Source of the DNA: Actinomycetota bacterium
GTDB taxonomy: Bacteria; Actinomycetota; Acidimicrobiia; Acidimicrobiales; JAJPHE01
NCBI GenBank assembly: GCA_021325435.1
Contig: JAJPHE010000142.1
Location: 1 to 64,000 of the forward strand
Length of the DNA stretch: 64,000 nucleotides
Reading direction: 5' to 3'
The stretch's first letter is position 1. The number at the start of each line of letters is the position of its first letter. Shown one piece after another: positions 23,868-32,827 of the stretch. The notes under the pieces were generated by a model. It was not told the origin of the DNA and made no database searches. It worked only from the letters and a program-made list of their open reading frames with translations. A program made the translations under genes and the position numbers.

Positions 23868-25486
23868 GCCCCGGCGCCGATCTGCCCTGGGAGACCGTCG
23901 GGCACCTGGCCCGGTGGGCGTTCGAGCACCACGGGGAGCGCCCCGCCGTCGTCGAGGGGGGCCGCGCCACGACCTACGCCGAGCTGGGCGCCGTGTCGGA
24001 GGGGGCGGCCCGCGCCCTGGTGGCGTCGGGCGTGGAGGCCGGGGACCGGGTGGCTCTGTGGGCCCCCAACGGGCTGGAGTGGGTCGCCGCCGCCCTCGGT
24101 CTGCAGCTCGCCGGCGGGGTGCTGGTTCCCTTGTCCACCCGTTACCGCACGGCCGAGGCGACCTACATCCTCAACCGGAGTCGGGCCCGGATCCTCGTGA
24201 CCGTCGGCGAGTTCCTCGGCACCCGCTACCCCGACCTGATCGCCACCCAGGACCTCCCCCACCTCGAGCTCACCGTCGTCACCGGGGCCGGCTCGACCGC
24301 CGCCGGCGGTGCCGGCGGGCCGGCGACTTCGGCGGTGACGACCTGGGCCGACTTCCTGCGCCGGGCGGACTCGGCCGACGCGCGGATCGTCGATCGCCGG
24401 TTGGCCGCCACCGGCCCCGACGACACCTGCGACCTGATGTTCACCTCCGGCACCACCGGGGCCCCCAAAGGGGTGGTCTCCTGCCATGCCCAGACCCTGC
24501 GGGCCTTCCGCCAGTGGGCGACGATCGTCGGCCTCGAACCGGGCGACCGCTACCTGCTCGTCAACCCGATGTCGCACTCGTTCGGGTACAAGGCGGGGAT
24601 CCTCGCGTCGCTCATGACCGGCGCCACCATGGTTCCGCTGCCGGTGTTCGACGTGGACGCCGTCTTCCGCACCATCCCCACCGAGTCCATCACGGTGCTG
24701 CCCGGGCCTCCGACCTTGTACCAGTCGCTGCTCGACCACCCGGGCCGGGCCGGGGCGGACCTGTCGAGCCTCCGCCTGGCGGTGACGGGGGCGGCGGTCA
24801 TACCCACCGATCTGGTGCGCCGGATGCGGACCGAGCTCGGGTTCGAGACCGTCATCACCGCCTATGGGCTGACCGAGGCCAGCGGTTTCGTCACCGCCTG
24901 CCGGCGGGGAGACCCCGACGACGTCATCGCCTCTACCTCCGGTCGGGCCATCGACGGTGTCGAGGTGAAGGTGGTGGACGACTCCGGCGCCGAGGTGCCC
25001 CGGGGCACGCCCGGGGAGATCGTGTGCCGGGGCTACAACGTCATGCTCGGCTACTTCGAGGACCCGGAAGCCACGGCCGAGACCATCGACTCCGCCGGTT
25101 GGCTCCATACCGGCGACATCGGGACCATGGACGGAGCCGGCAACATCTCGGTGACCGACCGCAAGAAGGACATGTTCATAGTCGGCGGCTTCAACGCCTA
25201 CCCGGCCGAGATCGAGAACGTGCTGCGGGGCCACCCGGGCGTGGCCCAGGTCGCCGTGGTCGGCGCCCCCGACGGCCGCCTCGGGGAGGTTCCGGTGGCC
25301 TTCGTGGTGCCCTCGGCCGACGCGCCGGACTCGCTGCCCGAAGATCTGGTCGTCTGGGCCAAGGAGCAGATGGCCAACTACAAGGTGCCTCGCCACGTCT
25401 CGGTGGTCGAGTCGCTTCCCGTCAACGCCAGCGGCAAGGTGCTGAAGACCGAGCTGCGCAAGCTGGCGGCCCCCGGCCGCCCCTAG
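23864..25486 (+). CDS. fadD3: HIP-CoA ligase FadD3
   Basis: FadD3 adenylates and thioesterifies HIP, the C/D-ring propionate left after A/B-ring loss, opening the route to EchA20 and IpdAB. The 540-residue ANL-superfamily protein has the P-loop FTSGTTGAPKGVV near 200, NPMSHSFGYKAGILASL, the run ITVLPGPPTLYQSLLDHP, AYGLTEASG and YFEDPEATAETIDSAGWLHTGD. Its catalytic lysine is in NASGKVLKTELRKL. The FGYKAGIL and PGPPTLYQSLLDHP blocks are characteristic of FadD3. ATG 23864 lies inside the preceding stop. A medium-chain FadD with different specificity is the main alternative. Confidence 0.82.
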   Translation: MSPGADLPWETVGHLARWAFEHHGERPAVVEGGRATTYAELGAVSEGAARALVASGVEAGDRVALWAPNGLEWVAAALGLQLAGGVLVPLSTRYRTAEATYILNRSRARILVTVGEFLGTRYPDLIATQDLPHLELTVVTGAGSTAAGGAGGPATSAVTTWADFLRRADSADARIVDRRLAATGPDDTCDLMFTSGTTGAPKGVVSCHAQTLRAFRQWATIVGLEPGDRYLLVNPMSHSFGYKAGILASLMTGATMVPLPVFDVDAVFRTIPTESITVLPGPPTLYQSLLDHPGRAGADLSSLRLAVTGAAVIPTDLVRRMRTELGFETVITAYGLTEASGFVTACRRGDPDDVIASTSGRAIDGVEVKVVDDSGAEVPRGTPGEIVCRGYNVMLGYFEDPEATAETIDSAGWLHTGDIGTMDGAGNISVTDRKKDMFIVGGFNAYPAEIENVLRGHPGVAQVAVVGAPDGRLGEVPVAFVVPSADAPDSLPEDLVVWAKEQMANYKVPRHVSVVESLPVNASGKVLKTELRKLAAPGRP

Positions 25487-25494
25487 GAGGCAAG

Positions 25495-26253
25495 GTGGAC
25501 CGCTTCATCGGCCGTCGCATCATCGTCACGGGCGCCGGCTCGGGCATGGGCCAGGCCGCGGCCCTGCGGATCCTGCGCGAAGGAGGCACGGTCACCGCCT
25601 GCGACCTGTCGGCCGAGGGCTTGGCCGCCACGGCCAAAACGGCCGCCGACGAAGGGAGCTCGGAGCGGCTGACCACCGCCCAGCTCGACGTGGGCGACGA
25701 GGCCAGGGTCGGCGAGGTGGTGAGCGACGCCGTCGCCCGCATGGGCGGCCTCGATGTGCTGATCAACGCGGCGGGCGTGCTGCGGGGCTGCCACACCGAG
25801 GACTGCACCCTCGAGCTCTGGGAGCAGGTGCTGCGGACCAACCTGACCGGCACGTTCCTCGTCACCCGGGCGGCCCTTCCCGCCCTGCTCGACGGAGGGG
25901 GCGCCATCGTCAACTTCGCCTCGGTCGCCGCCTACCACGCCAGCCCGTACGCCGCCGCCTACGCCGCCAGCAAGGGAGGGGTGGCCGCCTTCACCCGGAC
26001 CGTCGCCCTCGAGTTCGCCAAACGGGGCCTGCGGGCGGTCATCATCGCCCCGGGCGGGGTCGACACGCCGCTGGTCAGCGCCGTCCAGTATCCGGAGGAC
26101 GCCGACATGAAGCTCCTCCTGCGCGACATGCCGGTCGGTCGGGCCTTTGCCACCCCCGACGAGGTGGCTGGCATCGTGGCCATGGTCGCCTCCGACGAGG
26201 GCGCCTACCTGAACGGCACGGTGATCGAGGTCGACGGCGGAGCCCACGCCTGA
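25495..26253 (+). CDS. short-chain dehydrogenase
   Basis: This 252-residue classical SDR has TGAGSGMG for NAD(P), a CDLS acidic residue favouring NAD, NAAG, and the catalytic Ser (NFASVAAY) with YAASKGG. It ends in the usual NGTVIEVDGGA. GTG 25495 follows an AGGAGG site and begins 8 bases after fadD3. Its place between fadD3 and hsaD suggests a hydroxysteroid or hydroxyacyl-CoA substrate, but the sequence alone does not say which. It is distinct from the SDRs at 22941, 31990, 34212 and 36702. Confidence 0.75.
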   Translation: MDRFIGRRIIVTGAGSGMGQAAALRILREGGTVTACDLSAEGLAATAKTAADEGSSERLTTAQLDVGDEARVGEVVSDAVARMGGLDVLINAAGVLRGCHTEDCTLELWEQVLRTNLTGTFLVTRAALPALLDGGGAIVNFASVAAYHASPYAAAYAASKGGVAAFTRTVALEFAKRGLRAVIIAPGGVDTPLVSAVQYPEDADMKLLLRDMPVGRAFATPDEVAGIVAMVASDEGAYLNGTVIEVDGGAHA

Positions 26254-26329
26254 AGGCCCCGCACCGTTCCCACTGAGCGGGAGCCTCCTGGTGCGCCGCC
26301 AGCCGCCCCGGAGTACCGTCGGCTGCGAC

Positions 26330-27199
26330 GTGACCCAGACGCTCGATTTCGACGCCACCAGCAGGAAGGTCGAAGGCAGCTACCGGCTCCACTACCACGA
26401 GGCCGGCGCGGGCCCCGCCCTGGTCCTGCTGCACGGCTCCGGCCCCGGCGTCAGCGGTTGGTCGAACTTCAAGGGGAACCTTCCCGTCTTCGCCGGGCAG
26501 TTCCGCACCGTCGTCCCCGACATGCCCGGCTTCGGCCGCAGCGAGCCTGTCGAGCTCGACCGGGCCTACCCGAAGGTGGCCGCCGACTCGGTCCGCTTCC
26601 TCCTGGACGAGCTCGGCATCGAGCGGGCCCACGTGCTCGGCAACTCCATGGGCGGATACGTCGCCGCCGAGCTGGCGCTGGCCCATCCCGACCGGGTCGA
26701 CCGCCTCGTCATGATGGGCCCGGGCGGGCTGGCCGTGAACATCTTCTCGCCCGACCCCAGCGAGGGCGCCCGTCGCCTCACCGAGTTCATGATGAACCCC
26801 AGCCGCGAGGGGATGGTCGCCTGGGTCGACTGCATGGTGGCCAACAAGAAGGTCGTCGACGACGAGCTCATCGACGAGCGGCTGGCCAACGCCACCCGGC
26901 CGGGCGCCATCGACTCGGCCATGGCGATCTTCATGAGCCTGGCCCAGCACCCCGACGACTCCCCCCTGTGGGCCCGGGCCGAGCGGATCAAGCACCCCAC
27001 TCTCGTCACCTGGGGCCGCGACGACCGGATGCTGCCCTTCGAAGGGGCGGTGTTCGCCTTCCGGCGCCTGCCCAACGCCGAGCTGCACGTCTTCTCCCGC
27101 TGCGGCCACTGGGCCCAGGTCGAGCGCAAGGAAGAGTTCGAGAGGGTCGTGGCCGAGTTCCTGACCCGGCCGGCCCAGGACCGCCCGGCCCGGGGCTAG
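26330..27199 (+). CDS. hsaD: 4,9-DSHA hydrolase HsaD (alpha/beta hydrolase)
   Basis: HsaD cleaves the meta-cleavage product 4,9-DSHA into the dienoate handled by HsaE and the HIP moiety. The 289-residue alpha/beta hydrolase has the oxyanion loop LLHGSGPGVSGW (33-44), the nucleophile Ser106 in GNSMGG, Asp232 in GRDDRMLP and His260 in RCGHWAQVE. These match the C-C hydrolase family, including the GPGGLAVNIFSPDPSEG lid segment seen in HsaD. The GTG at 26330 gives the HsaD-like N terminus (TQTLDFDATSRKVEG); a GTG at 26291 would add 13 unaligned residues. hsaC follows 10 bases later. Confidence 0.92.
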   Translation: MTQTLDFDATSRKVEGSYRLHYHEAGAGPALVLLHGSGPGVSGWSNFKGNLPVFAGQFRTVVPDMPGFGRSEPVELDRAYPKVAADSVRFLLDELGIERAHVLGNSMGGYVAAELALAHPDRVDRLVMMGPGGLAVNIFSPDPSEGARRLTEFMMNPSREGMVAWVDCMVANKKVVDDELIDERLANATRPGAIDSAMAIFMSLAQHPDDSPLWARAERIKHPTLVTWGRDDRMLPFEGAVFAFRRLPNAELHVFSRCGHWAQVERKEEFERVVAEFLTRPAQDRPARG

Positions 27200-27209
27200 G
27201 AGGATCGCC

Positions 27210-28085
27210 ATGCCCATTCGCTCGCTCGGTTACCTGCGCTGGGAGACGCCCCAGGCGGAGGACTGGCGCACCTTCGCCACCGACGTCCTCGGCCTGATGC
27301 CGGTCGCCGGCCCTGAGGCCGGCGCCTTGTACTTCCGCTGGGACGAGCGCCCCTACCGGCTGGTGGTGGTGCCCTCCGAGCGCAAGCAGGTGACCATCGG
27401 CTTCGAGGTCCGAGACGACCTCGAGCTCGAGGAGACCGCCGCCCGGCTCGAGGAGGCCGGGGTGAAGGCGGCGATGGGAGGCGAGGAGGAGGCCGCCGAC
27501 CGGCTGGTCTCCGGCTTCCTGCGCTTCGAGGACCCGTCCGGAGCGCCGGTGGAGGTGTTCCACGCCCCGATCCTCGACCACCTGCCGGTCCAGACCCCGT
27601 TGGTGAGCGGCTTCGTCACCGGCGAGATGGGGATGGGACACGTGGTGGTGGGCAGCGGCGACGTGCCGGCCGCCGTCGACTTCTACCGTGGGACCCTCGG
27701 GTTCAGGCTGCGCAACACCATGCGCATCGACATGGGCGGCCCGGCCAAGACCCCCATGTACTTCCTCGGCTGCAACCCCCGCCACCACACCCTGGGCCTG
27801 ATCGGCATCCCCTTCCCCGGGCACCTGGTGCACTTCATGGTGGAGGCGGCCAGCCTCGACGACGTGGGCCGGGCCCTGGACCGCTGCACCGATGCCGGGG
27901 TGCCCCTGGCCATGTCGCTCGGCCGTCACACCAACGACCACATGGTGTCCTTCTACTGCGTCACCCCCGACGGGGCCATGGTCGAGTTCGGCTGGGGCGG
28001 GCTGCACGTCGACGAAGCCACCGAGACGACCTACGAGATCACCAAGGTCAGCTTCTGGGGCCACCGGCCGCCGAAGCGGGGCTGA
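27210..28085 (+). CDS. hsaC: 3,4-DHSA extradiol dioxygenase HsaC
   Basis: HsaC opens the aromatised A-ring of 3,4-DHSA by iron-dependent meta-cleavage. The 291-residue two-domain vicinal-oxygen-chelate protein has the Fe ligands His144 (GMGHVVVG), His208 (LVHFMVEA) and Glu259 (MVEFGW), equivalent to His145/215/266 in M. tuberculosis HsaC. The catalytic outer-shell His193 and His240, with Tyr249, also appear. ATG 27210 has a TAGGAGG site. It stands between hsaD and hsaA, a compact A/B-ring unit. Confidence 0.94.
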   Translation: MPIRSLGYLRWETPQAEDWRTFATDVLGLMPVAGPEAGALYFRWDERPYRLVVVPSERKQVTIGFEVRDDLELEETAARLEEAGVKAAMGGEEEAADRLVSGFLRFEDPSGAPVEVFHAPILDHLPVQTPLVSGFVTGEMGMGHVVVGSGDVPAAVDFYRGTLGFRLRNTMRIDMGGPAKTPMYFLGCNPRHHTLGLIGIPFPGHLVHFMVEAASLDDVGRALDRCTDAGVPLAMSLGRHTNDHMVSFYCVTPDGAMVEFGWGGLHVDEATETTYEITKVSFWGHRPPKRG

Positions 28086-28133
28086 CCACACCTGACTGCG
28101 GCCCTCGGCGGTCGCGAGAGGAGCTGAGCGGCG

Positions 28134-29288
28134 ATGGGAACGCTTGACCGGGTGAGGCAGCTGCTTCCGGGCCTGCGGGAGCGCTCGCCGGAGGGTGAGC
28201 GCCTGCGCCGCCTACCGGACGACACGGTGAAGGAGCTGCGCGAGACGGGCCTGACCCGCCTGCTGCAGCCCAAGCGCTACGGGGGCGACGAGGCCCACCC
28301 GGCCGAGTTCTTCGAAGCGATCCTCGAGATCGCCGGCGCCTGCGGGTCGACCGGCTGGGTGGCGTCGGTCGTGGGCGTGCACCCGTGGCAGATCGCCCAC
28401 TGGGACGACAAGGCCCAGGCCGAGGTGTGGGGCGAGGACCCCGACACGTGGGTCAGCTCCTCCTATATGCCGGGAGGCAAGCTCGTCCCGTGCGAAGGCG
28501 GCTACCGGCTGTCCGGCCGCTGGAGCTTCTCGTCGGGGAGCGACCACTGCCGCTGGGTGATCCTCGGCACCATGGTCGACCGGGGAGAGGGCAACCCGCC
28601 CGAGCCCCGCAACAGCCTCATCCCCCGGTCGGACTACGTCATCGAGGACGTCTGGAACACGGTGGGGTTGCGGGGCACCGGAAGCAACGACATCGTCATC
28701 GAGGACCTGTTCGTGCCCGAGTACCGCACGCTCAACCTCATCGAGATGTTCGGCTGGAAGTCACCGGGCCTCGCCGTCAACACCTCGCCCCTGTACCGGA
28801 TGCCCTTCGCCACCCTGTTCTCCTATGCCATCACCGGTCCGATCATCGGCATGGCCGAAGGGATGGTCACCGAGGCCATGGAGCACACCCGCAAGCGGGT
28901 GAGCAACGTCTGGGGCAAGGCGCTGGAGGACCCCTACACCGTGGCCGCCCTGGGGGAGGCCTCCCGCGAGGTGGACGCCTGCCGCCTGCAGCTGTTCCGC
29001 AACCTCAACGACATGTACGCCACCGTCGAAGGCGGCGGGAAGCTGACGATGGAGCAGCGGGCCCGGGCCCGCAGGGACCAGGTGCTGGCCACCCAGCGCT
29101 GCGTGGCGGCCATCGACGACCTGTTCGACCGGGCCGGAGCCCAGGCCATCCTGCTGGCCAAGCCGATGCAGCGCATCTGGCGGGACGCCCATGCCGCCAA
29201 GCACCACACCATCAACACCCTGGAGCGGGCGTTGTTCAGCTACGCCTACGTGGCCCTGGGGCAGAACCCCACCGAGACCATGACCTGA
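28134..29288 (+). CDS. hsaA: 3-HSA hydroxylase, oxygenase component HsaA
   Basis: HsaA is the flavin-dependent monooxygenase that hydroxylates 3-HSA to the catechol used by HsaC, using reduced flavin from a partner reductase. The 384-residue acyl-CoA-dehydrogenase-fold protein has EILEIAGACGSTGWVASVVGVHPWQIAHW (about 61-89), SGRWSFSSGSDHCRW and TVGLRGTGSNDIVIEDLFVPEYRT. All are typical of HsaA/HpaB-type group D monooxygenases. A C-terminal HHTINTLERALFSYAYVALG carries a conserved His. No hsaB reductase gene lies in the window, so the partner must be elsewhere. Confidence 0.92.
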   Translation: MGTLDRVRQLLPGLRERSPEGERLRRLPDDTVKELRETGLTRLLQPKRYGGDEAHPAEFFEAILEIAGACGSTGWVASVVGVHPWQIAHWDDKAQAEVWGEDPDTWVSSSYMPGGKLVPCEGGYRLSGRWSFSSGSDHCRWVILGTMVDRGEGNPPEPRNSLIPRSDYVIEDVWNTVGLRGTGSNDIVIEDLFVPEYRTLNLIEMFGWKSPGLAVNTSPLYRMPFATLFSYAITGPIIGMAEGMVTEAMEHTRKRVSNVWGKALEDPYTVAALGEASREVDACRLQLFRNLNDMYATVEGGGKLTMEQRARARRDQVLATQRCVAAIDDLFDRAGAQAILLAKPMQRIWRDAHAAKHHTINTLERALFSYAYVALGQNPTETMT

Positions 29289-29353
29289 ACCCCGGTGCCC
29301 GGCCCCACCCCGACCGTGTTGCGCGGAAACAGTGTCAGTGGGAAACTATCTCG

Positions 29354-29911
29354 GTGGCCGGGGGAGCTGTGGCCGGGGGAGCTCTTGCGCAGGACGTCGG
29401 GGGTGGGTCCGGCGCGGCCGCCGGTGACCCCGAGACGGTCGGGAAGCTGTTCAACTCGCTGCTGAGGCTGCTGTCGACCTGGACGGCCCGCCCGGTGATG
29501 CGGGTCTACATGGCCCGGGCCGGCGCCGACGTCGACCCCGCCCACTTCCAGGTTCTGCGCTACCTGTCGGCCGCCGGCCCGTTGCGGCTGCGCGACCTGG
29601 CGGCGGGCACCAACATGACCCCGTCGAACGCCAGCAAGATCGTGTCCGAGCTGGTGAAGGGCGGCCTGGTGAGCCGGCAGGTGCCGGACCACGACCGCCG
29701 GGTGACGATGCTGGAAGCGACTTCCGAGGGACGGGCCGCCGTCCGCCAGCTCGACCGGGTCGGGCGCGAGATGCTGGCCGAGAACATGGCGGGATGGTCC
29801 GAAGAGGACGTGGCGACCCTCACCCGCCTGCTTTCACGCCTGAGTCAGGACGTCGTGGCGTGGACGTCGGCGATGAACGCCAAGGAGGGATCCGATGCTG
29901 GCCGTGCATGA
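29354..29911 (+). CDS. MarR-family transcriptional regulator
   Basis: This 185-residue winged-helix protein has a MarR core at about 45-150. The recognition region is LRLRDLAAGTNMTPSNASKIVSELVKGG and the wing is VSRQVPDHDRRVTMLEATSEG. The first 30 residues are Gly/Ala-rich; GTG 29354 and GTG 29369 are both possible starts. It follows hsaA after 65 bases that hold two GGAAAC copies 16 bases apart. It overlaps the IclR gene by 17 bases. It is a candidate regulator of the hsa operon, since no KstR-type box is seen in front of the ring genes. Confidence 0.82.
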   Translation: MAGGAVAGGALAQDVGGGSGAAAGDPETVGKLFNSLLRLLSTWTARPVMRVYMARAGADVDPAHFQVLRYLSAAGPLRLRDLAAGTNMTPSNASKIVSELVKGGLVSRQVPDHDRRVTMLEATSEGRAAVRQLDRVGREMLAENMAGWSEEDVATLTRLLSRLSQDVVAWTSAMNAKEGSDAGRA

Positions 29912-30716
29912 GATGAACGGTGATGAGGCGGAGCGCTCGGTGCGTCCCAACTCGGTTCTCGCCCGGGCGGCGACGATCCTGGACGCCTTCGACGGGAGCA
30001 CGCCGGTGTTGAGCCTGAGCCAGCTCTCCACCCGCACCGGCCTGCCCAAGTCGACGGTCCACCGCTTCGCCGAGCAGCTGCTCGGGCTGGGCTGGTTCGA
30101 GCGGGCCCCGGGCGGCTACCGGGTCGGCATGCGGCTGTTCGAGGTGGGCGGGCTGGCCGAGCGTCACAGCCGGATGCGCGACCGGGCCCTGCCCTACATG
30201 CTGCAGCTGTCGGCCACCACCCGGTGCGGGGTGCACCTGGCCGTGCTCGATCACACCGAGATCGTCTATCTCGAGAAGGTTCCCGTACGGGGCCTGAACC
30301 TCCCCACCCGCGAGGGCGGCCGCATGCCGGCCTACTGCACGTCGCTCGGCAAGGCCATGCTCGCCTTCGCCGACGAGGACGAGATCGAGCGGGTGATCGC
30401 CGCCGGCCTCGACCGGCGGACGCCGTTCACCATCACCGCCCCCGACGCCTTCCGGGCCGACCTGGAGGCCGTCCGCCGGGCCGGGGTGGCCACCGACCGC
30501 GAGGAGGCGTGCCGGGGGATCTCCTGCGCCGCCGCCCCCATCCGGGGCTCGGGCCGGGCCATCGGCGCCGTGTCGATCACCGGATTCGCCGGCACCTTCG
30601 ACTTCCGCACCGCCAGCGCCGCCGTCAAGCGGGCCACCGCGGCCATCTGGTACGACCTGTTCGGCAGCCGCCCGGGCGACGCCGAGTCCTCCTGCCCGAC
30701 CGCCGGAGTCGCCTGA
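29895..30716 (+). CDS. IclR-family transcriptional regulator
   Basis: This 273-residue protein has an N-terminal winged helix (VLARAATILDAF, then LSQLSTRTGLPKSTVHRFAEQL) and a C-terminal IclR ligand-binding domain. The domain shows GLAERHSRMRDRALPYM, VYLEKVPVRG, MPAYCTSLGKAMLAF and a GAVSITG closing strand. IclR proteins often respond to aromatic acids or CoA-path intermediates. It is translationally linked to the MarR gene by a 17-base overlap and has its own AGGAGGGA site. It converges on fadA6. The effector is unknown. Confidence 0.88.
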   Translation: MLAVHEMNGDEAERSVRPNSVLARAATILDAFDGSTPVLSLSQLSTRTGLPKSTVHRFAEQLLGLGWFERAPGGYRVGMRLFEVGGLAERHSRMRDRALPYMLQLSATTRCGVHLAVLDHTEIVYLEKVPVRGLNLPTREGGRMPAYCTSLGKAMLAFADEDEIERVIAAGLDRRTPFTITAPDAFRADLEAVRRAGVATDREEACRGISCAAAPIRGSGRAIGAVSITGFAGTFDFRTASAAVKRATAAIWYDLFGSRPGDAESSCPTAGVA

Positions 30717-30730
30717 GCCCGGCCGTGCCC

Positions 30731-31879
30731 TCAGAGTCGCTCGATGATGGTGACGTTGGCCTGGCCGCCGCCTTCGCACATCGTCTGCAGCCCGTAGCGA
30801 CCGCCGGTGCGCTCCAGCTCGTTTAGCAGGGTCGTCATCAGGCGGGCGCCGGTGGCGCCCAGGGGATGACCGAGGGAGATGGCGCCCCCGTTTACGTTGA
30901 CCTTCTCCGGGTCGGCGCCCGTCTCGATGAGCCAGGCGAGCACTACTGAGGCGAACGCCTCGTTGATCTCCACCAGGTCTATCTCGCCGATGGCCATGCC
31001 GGTCCTCTCGAGGGCGTGGCGGGTCGCCGGAATGGGCGCGGTGAGCATGTAGACGGGGTCCTCACCCCGCACGGACAGGTGGTGGATGCGGGCCCGGGGC
31101 CGCAGGCCGTGCTGTTTCACCGCCTGCTCGCTGGCGATGAGCAGCGCCGCCGAGGCGTCGGAGATCTGCGAGGAGACGGCGGCGGTGACCCGCCCATCGG
31201 GGCGGAGGGTGGGCAGGGACCGGATCTTGTCGAAGTCGGGCTCGCGCGGTCCCTCGTCGGCCTCGAGTCCGTTGAGCGGCAGGATCTCGTTGTCGAAGCG
31301 TCCCTCGGCCCGGGCCTTCAGGGCCCGCTCGTGGGAACGGACGGCGAACTCCTCCATGTCCTCGCGGCTGATCCCCCACTTCTCGGCGATCATGTCGGCC
31401 GAGCGGAACTGGCTGATCTCCTGGCTCCCGTAGCGGGCGACCCATCCCTCCGAGCCGTTGAACGGGTCCTCGTAGCCCAGGCTCTGGCCGAGCGTCATCG
31501 CCGAGGCGATGGGGATGGTCGACATCTGCTGCACTCCCCCGGCGACCACCAGGTCCTGCGTGCCCGACATCACCCCTTGGGCGGCGAAATGAATGGCCTG
31601 CTGCCCGGAGCCGCACTGCCGGTCGACCGTGGTGCCGGGAACGTGCTCGGGCAGCCCGGCGACGAGGGCGCAGGTCCGGGCGATGTCACCCGCCTGCCCG
31701 CCGACGGTGTCCACGCAGCCGAAGACGACGTCGTCGATGGCCGCCGGGTCCACCCCGGTCCGCTCGATCAGCGCTCGAATGCTGTGGGCGCCCAGGTCGG
31801 CCGGGTGGACGCTGGAGAGTCCGCCACCCCGCCTTCCGACCGGGGAACGGACGGCGTCGACGATGAAGGCCTCGCTCAT
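30731..31879 (-). CDS. fadA6: steroid 3-ketoacyl-CoA thiolase FadA6
   Basis: FadA6 performs thiolytic cleavage late in HIP degradation, yielding acetyl-CoA and shorter acyl-CoA. The 382-residue thiolase has the acylated Cys89 in DRQCGSGQQA, the NEAFA segment, GHPLGATGAR with the base His, and the second Cys in TMCEGGGQANVTI. Long stretches such as GLRPRARIHH and ERTGGRYGLQTMCEGGG match mycobacterial FadA6 as recalled. ATG 31879 was chosen because thiolases begin here; upstream codons are non-conserved. It is divergent from the SDR at 31990. Confidence 0.9.
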   Translation of the reverse strand: MSEAFIVDAVRSPVGRRGGGLSSVHPADLGAHSIRALIERTGVDPAAIDDVVFGCVDTVGGQAGDIARTCALVAGLPEHVPGTTVDRQCGSGQQAIHFAAQGVMSGTQDLVVAGGVQQMSTIPIASAMTLGQSLGYEDPFNGSEGWVARYGSQEISQFRSADMIAEKWGISREDMEEFAVRSHERALKARAEGRFDNEILPLNGLEADEGPREPDFDKIRSLPTLRPDGRVTAAVSSQISDASAALLIASEQAVKQHGLRPRARIHHLSVRGEDPVYMLTAPIPATRHALERTGMAIGEIDLVEINEAFASVVLAWLIETGADPEKVNVNGGAISLGHPLGATGARLMTTLLNELERTGGRYGLQTMCEGGGQANVTIIERL

Positions 31880-31922
31880 GGCCCCGATGCTACGTCCGCC
31901 CCGGGATGCCCCCACCGCCGGA

Positions 31923-31941
31923 GATCCCGCTGACCGGGATC
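31923..31941. promoter_or_regulatory. inverted repeat between fadA6 and the SDR gene
   Basis: GATCCCG, five bases, CGGGATC forms a perfect 7-bp inverted repeat in the 110-base divergent gap. Its position suits an operator for both fadA6 and the SDR gene. It does not match KstR (TnnAACnnGTTnnA) or KstR2 (CAAG-N2-CTTG) motifs, so the binding protein, if any, is unknown. Confidence 0.3.
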
Positions 31942-31989
31942 GCCGCCTAGCGTCCCGGTGGCGGCAGCGCCAGGAGCGGGAGGAGGGCG

Positions 31990-32745
31990 GTGAGCGAGGA
32001 CCTGTCGGGCCGGGTGGTGGTGGTCACCGGCGGAACCAGAGGAGTGGGCCGCGGCATCGCCTCGAGCTTCGCCCGGGCCGGGGCAACCGTCGTGGTCTGC
32101 GGCCGGTCGGCCCCCGACTCCCTACCGGACGGGGTCGCCGGCTTCATCGCCTGCGACGTGCGCGATGCCGAGGCGGTGGCAGCGATGGTGGGGGAGGTCG
32201 TGGGCCGCCACCGACGCGTCGACGTGGCCGTCAACAACGCCGGGGGCTCGCCTCCGGTGGAGGCGGCGACCGCCTCCCCCCGGTTCTCAGAGGCCATCAT
32301 CCGGCTCAACCTCATGGGCGCCCTGCACGTGGCCACGGCGGCCAACCGCGTCATGCAGTCACAGCCTGAGGGCGGCACGGTCATCAACATCTGCAGCCTC
32401 AGCGCCCTGCGTCCTTCGCCGAACACCGCCGCCTACGGGGCAGCCAAGGCCGGGCTGTTGAGCCTCACCCAGTCCCTCGCCATGGAGTGGGCGCCCAAGG
32501 TCAGGGTGAACGCGGTGACGCCGGGCCCGGTGCGCACCGAGCAGTCGGCCCTCTTCTACGGCGACGAGGCCGGAATCGCTCGGGTGGGGTCCACCATCCC
32601 GGCGGGACGACTGGCCGAACCCCGCGACGTCGGCGAGGCGTGTGTCCTGCTGTGCTCCCCGGCGGCGGCCTACATAACCGGCGCCAACCTGCTGGTGCAC
32701 GGAGGCGGCGAGCGGCCCCCCTACATCGACGCCGCCAACGGCTGA
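31990..32745 (+). CDS. short-chain dehydrogenase of the steroid cluster
   Basis: This 251-residue SDR has TGGTRGVGRGIASSFARAGA, CDVRD, NNAGGSPP, the catalytic Ser in ICSLSALRPSPNTA and YGAAKAGLLSLTQSLAMEWAPKVRVNAVTPG. It ends in an unusual LVHGGGERPPYIDAANG rather than the standard glycine loop; the same style of tail is seen in steroid-cluster SDRs of the Rv3549c type. The start is GTG with a strong AGGAGG site. It is divergent from fadA6. The exact alcohol or ketone substrate is not deducible. Confidence 0.78.
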   Translation: MSEDLSGRVVVVTGGTRGVGRGIASSFARAGATVVVCGRSAPDSLPDGVAGFIACDVRDAEAVAAMVGEVVGRHRRVDVAVNNAGGSPPVEAATASPRFSEAIIRLNLMGALHVATAANRVMQSQPEGGTVINICSLSALRPSPNTAAYGAAKAGLLSLTQSLAMEWAPKVRVNAVTPGPVRTEQSALFYGDEAGIARVGSTIPAGRLAEPRDVGEACVLLCSPAAAYITGANLLVHGGGERPPYIDAANG

Positions 32746-32827
32746 CGGGCTCGTTAATCGGCCCCTAACAGAGCCCGCATCGGGCCATCACGTCGCCCCC
32801 CGACACTGATGTCGGAAGGGAGGCGAC

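Noticed and set aside
29325-29346. Two GGAAAC copies as the start of a CRISPR array
   Set aside because: There are only two short copies, no spacer pattern and no cas genes.
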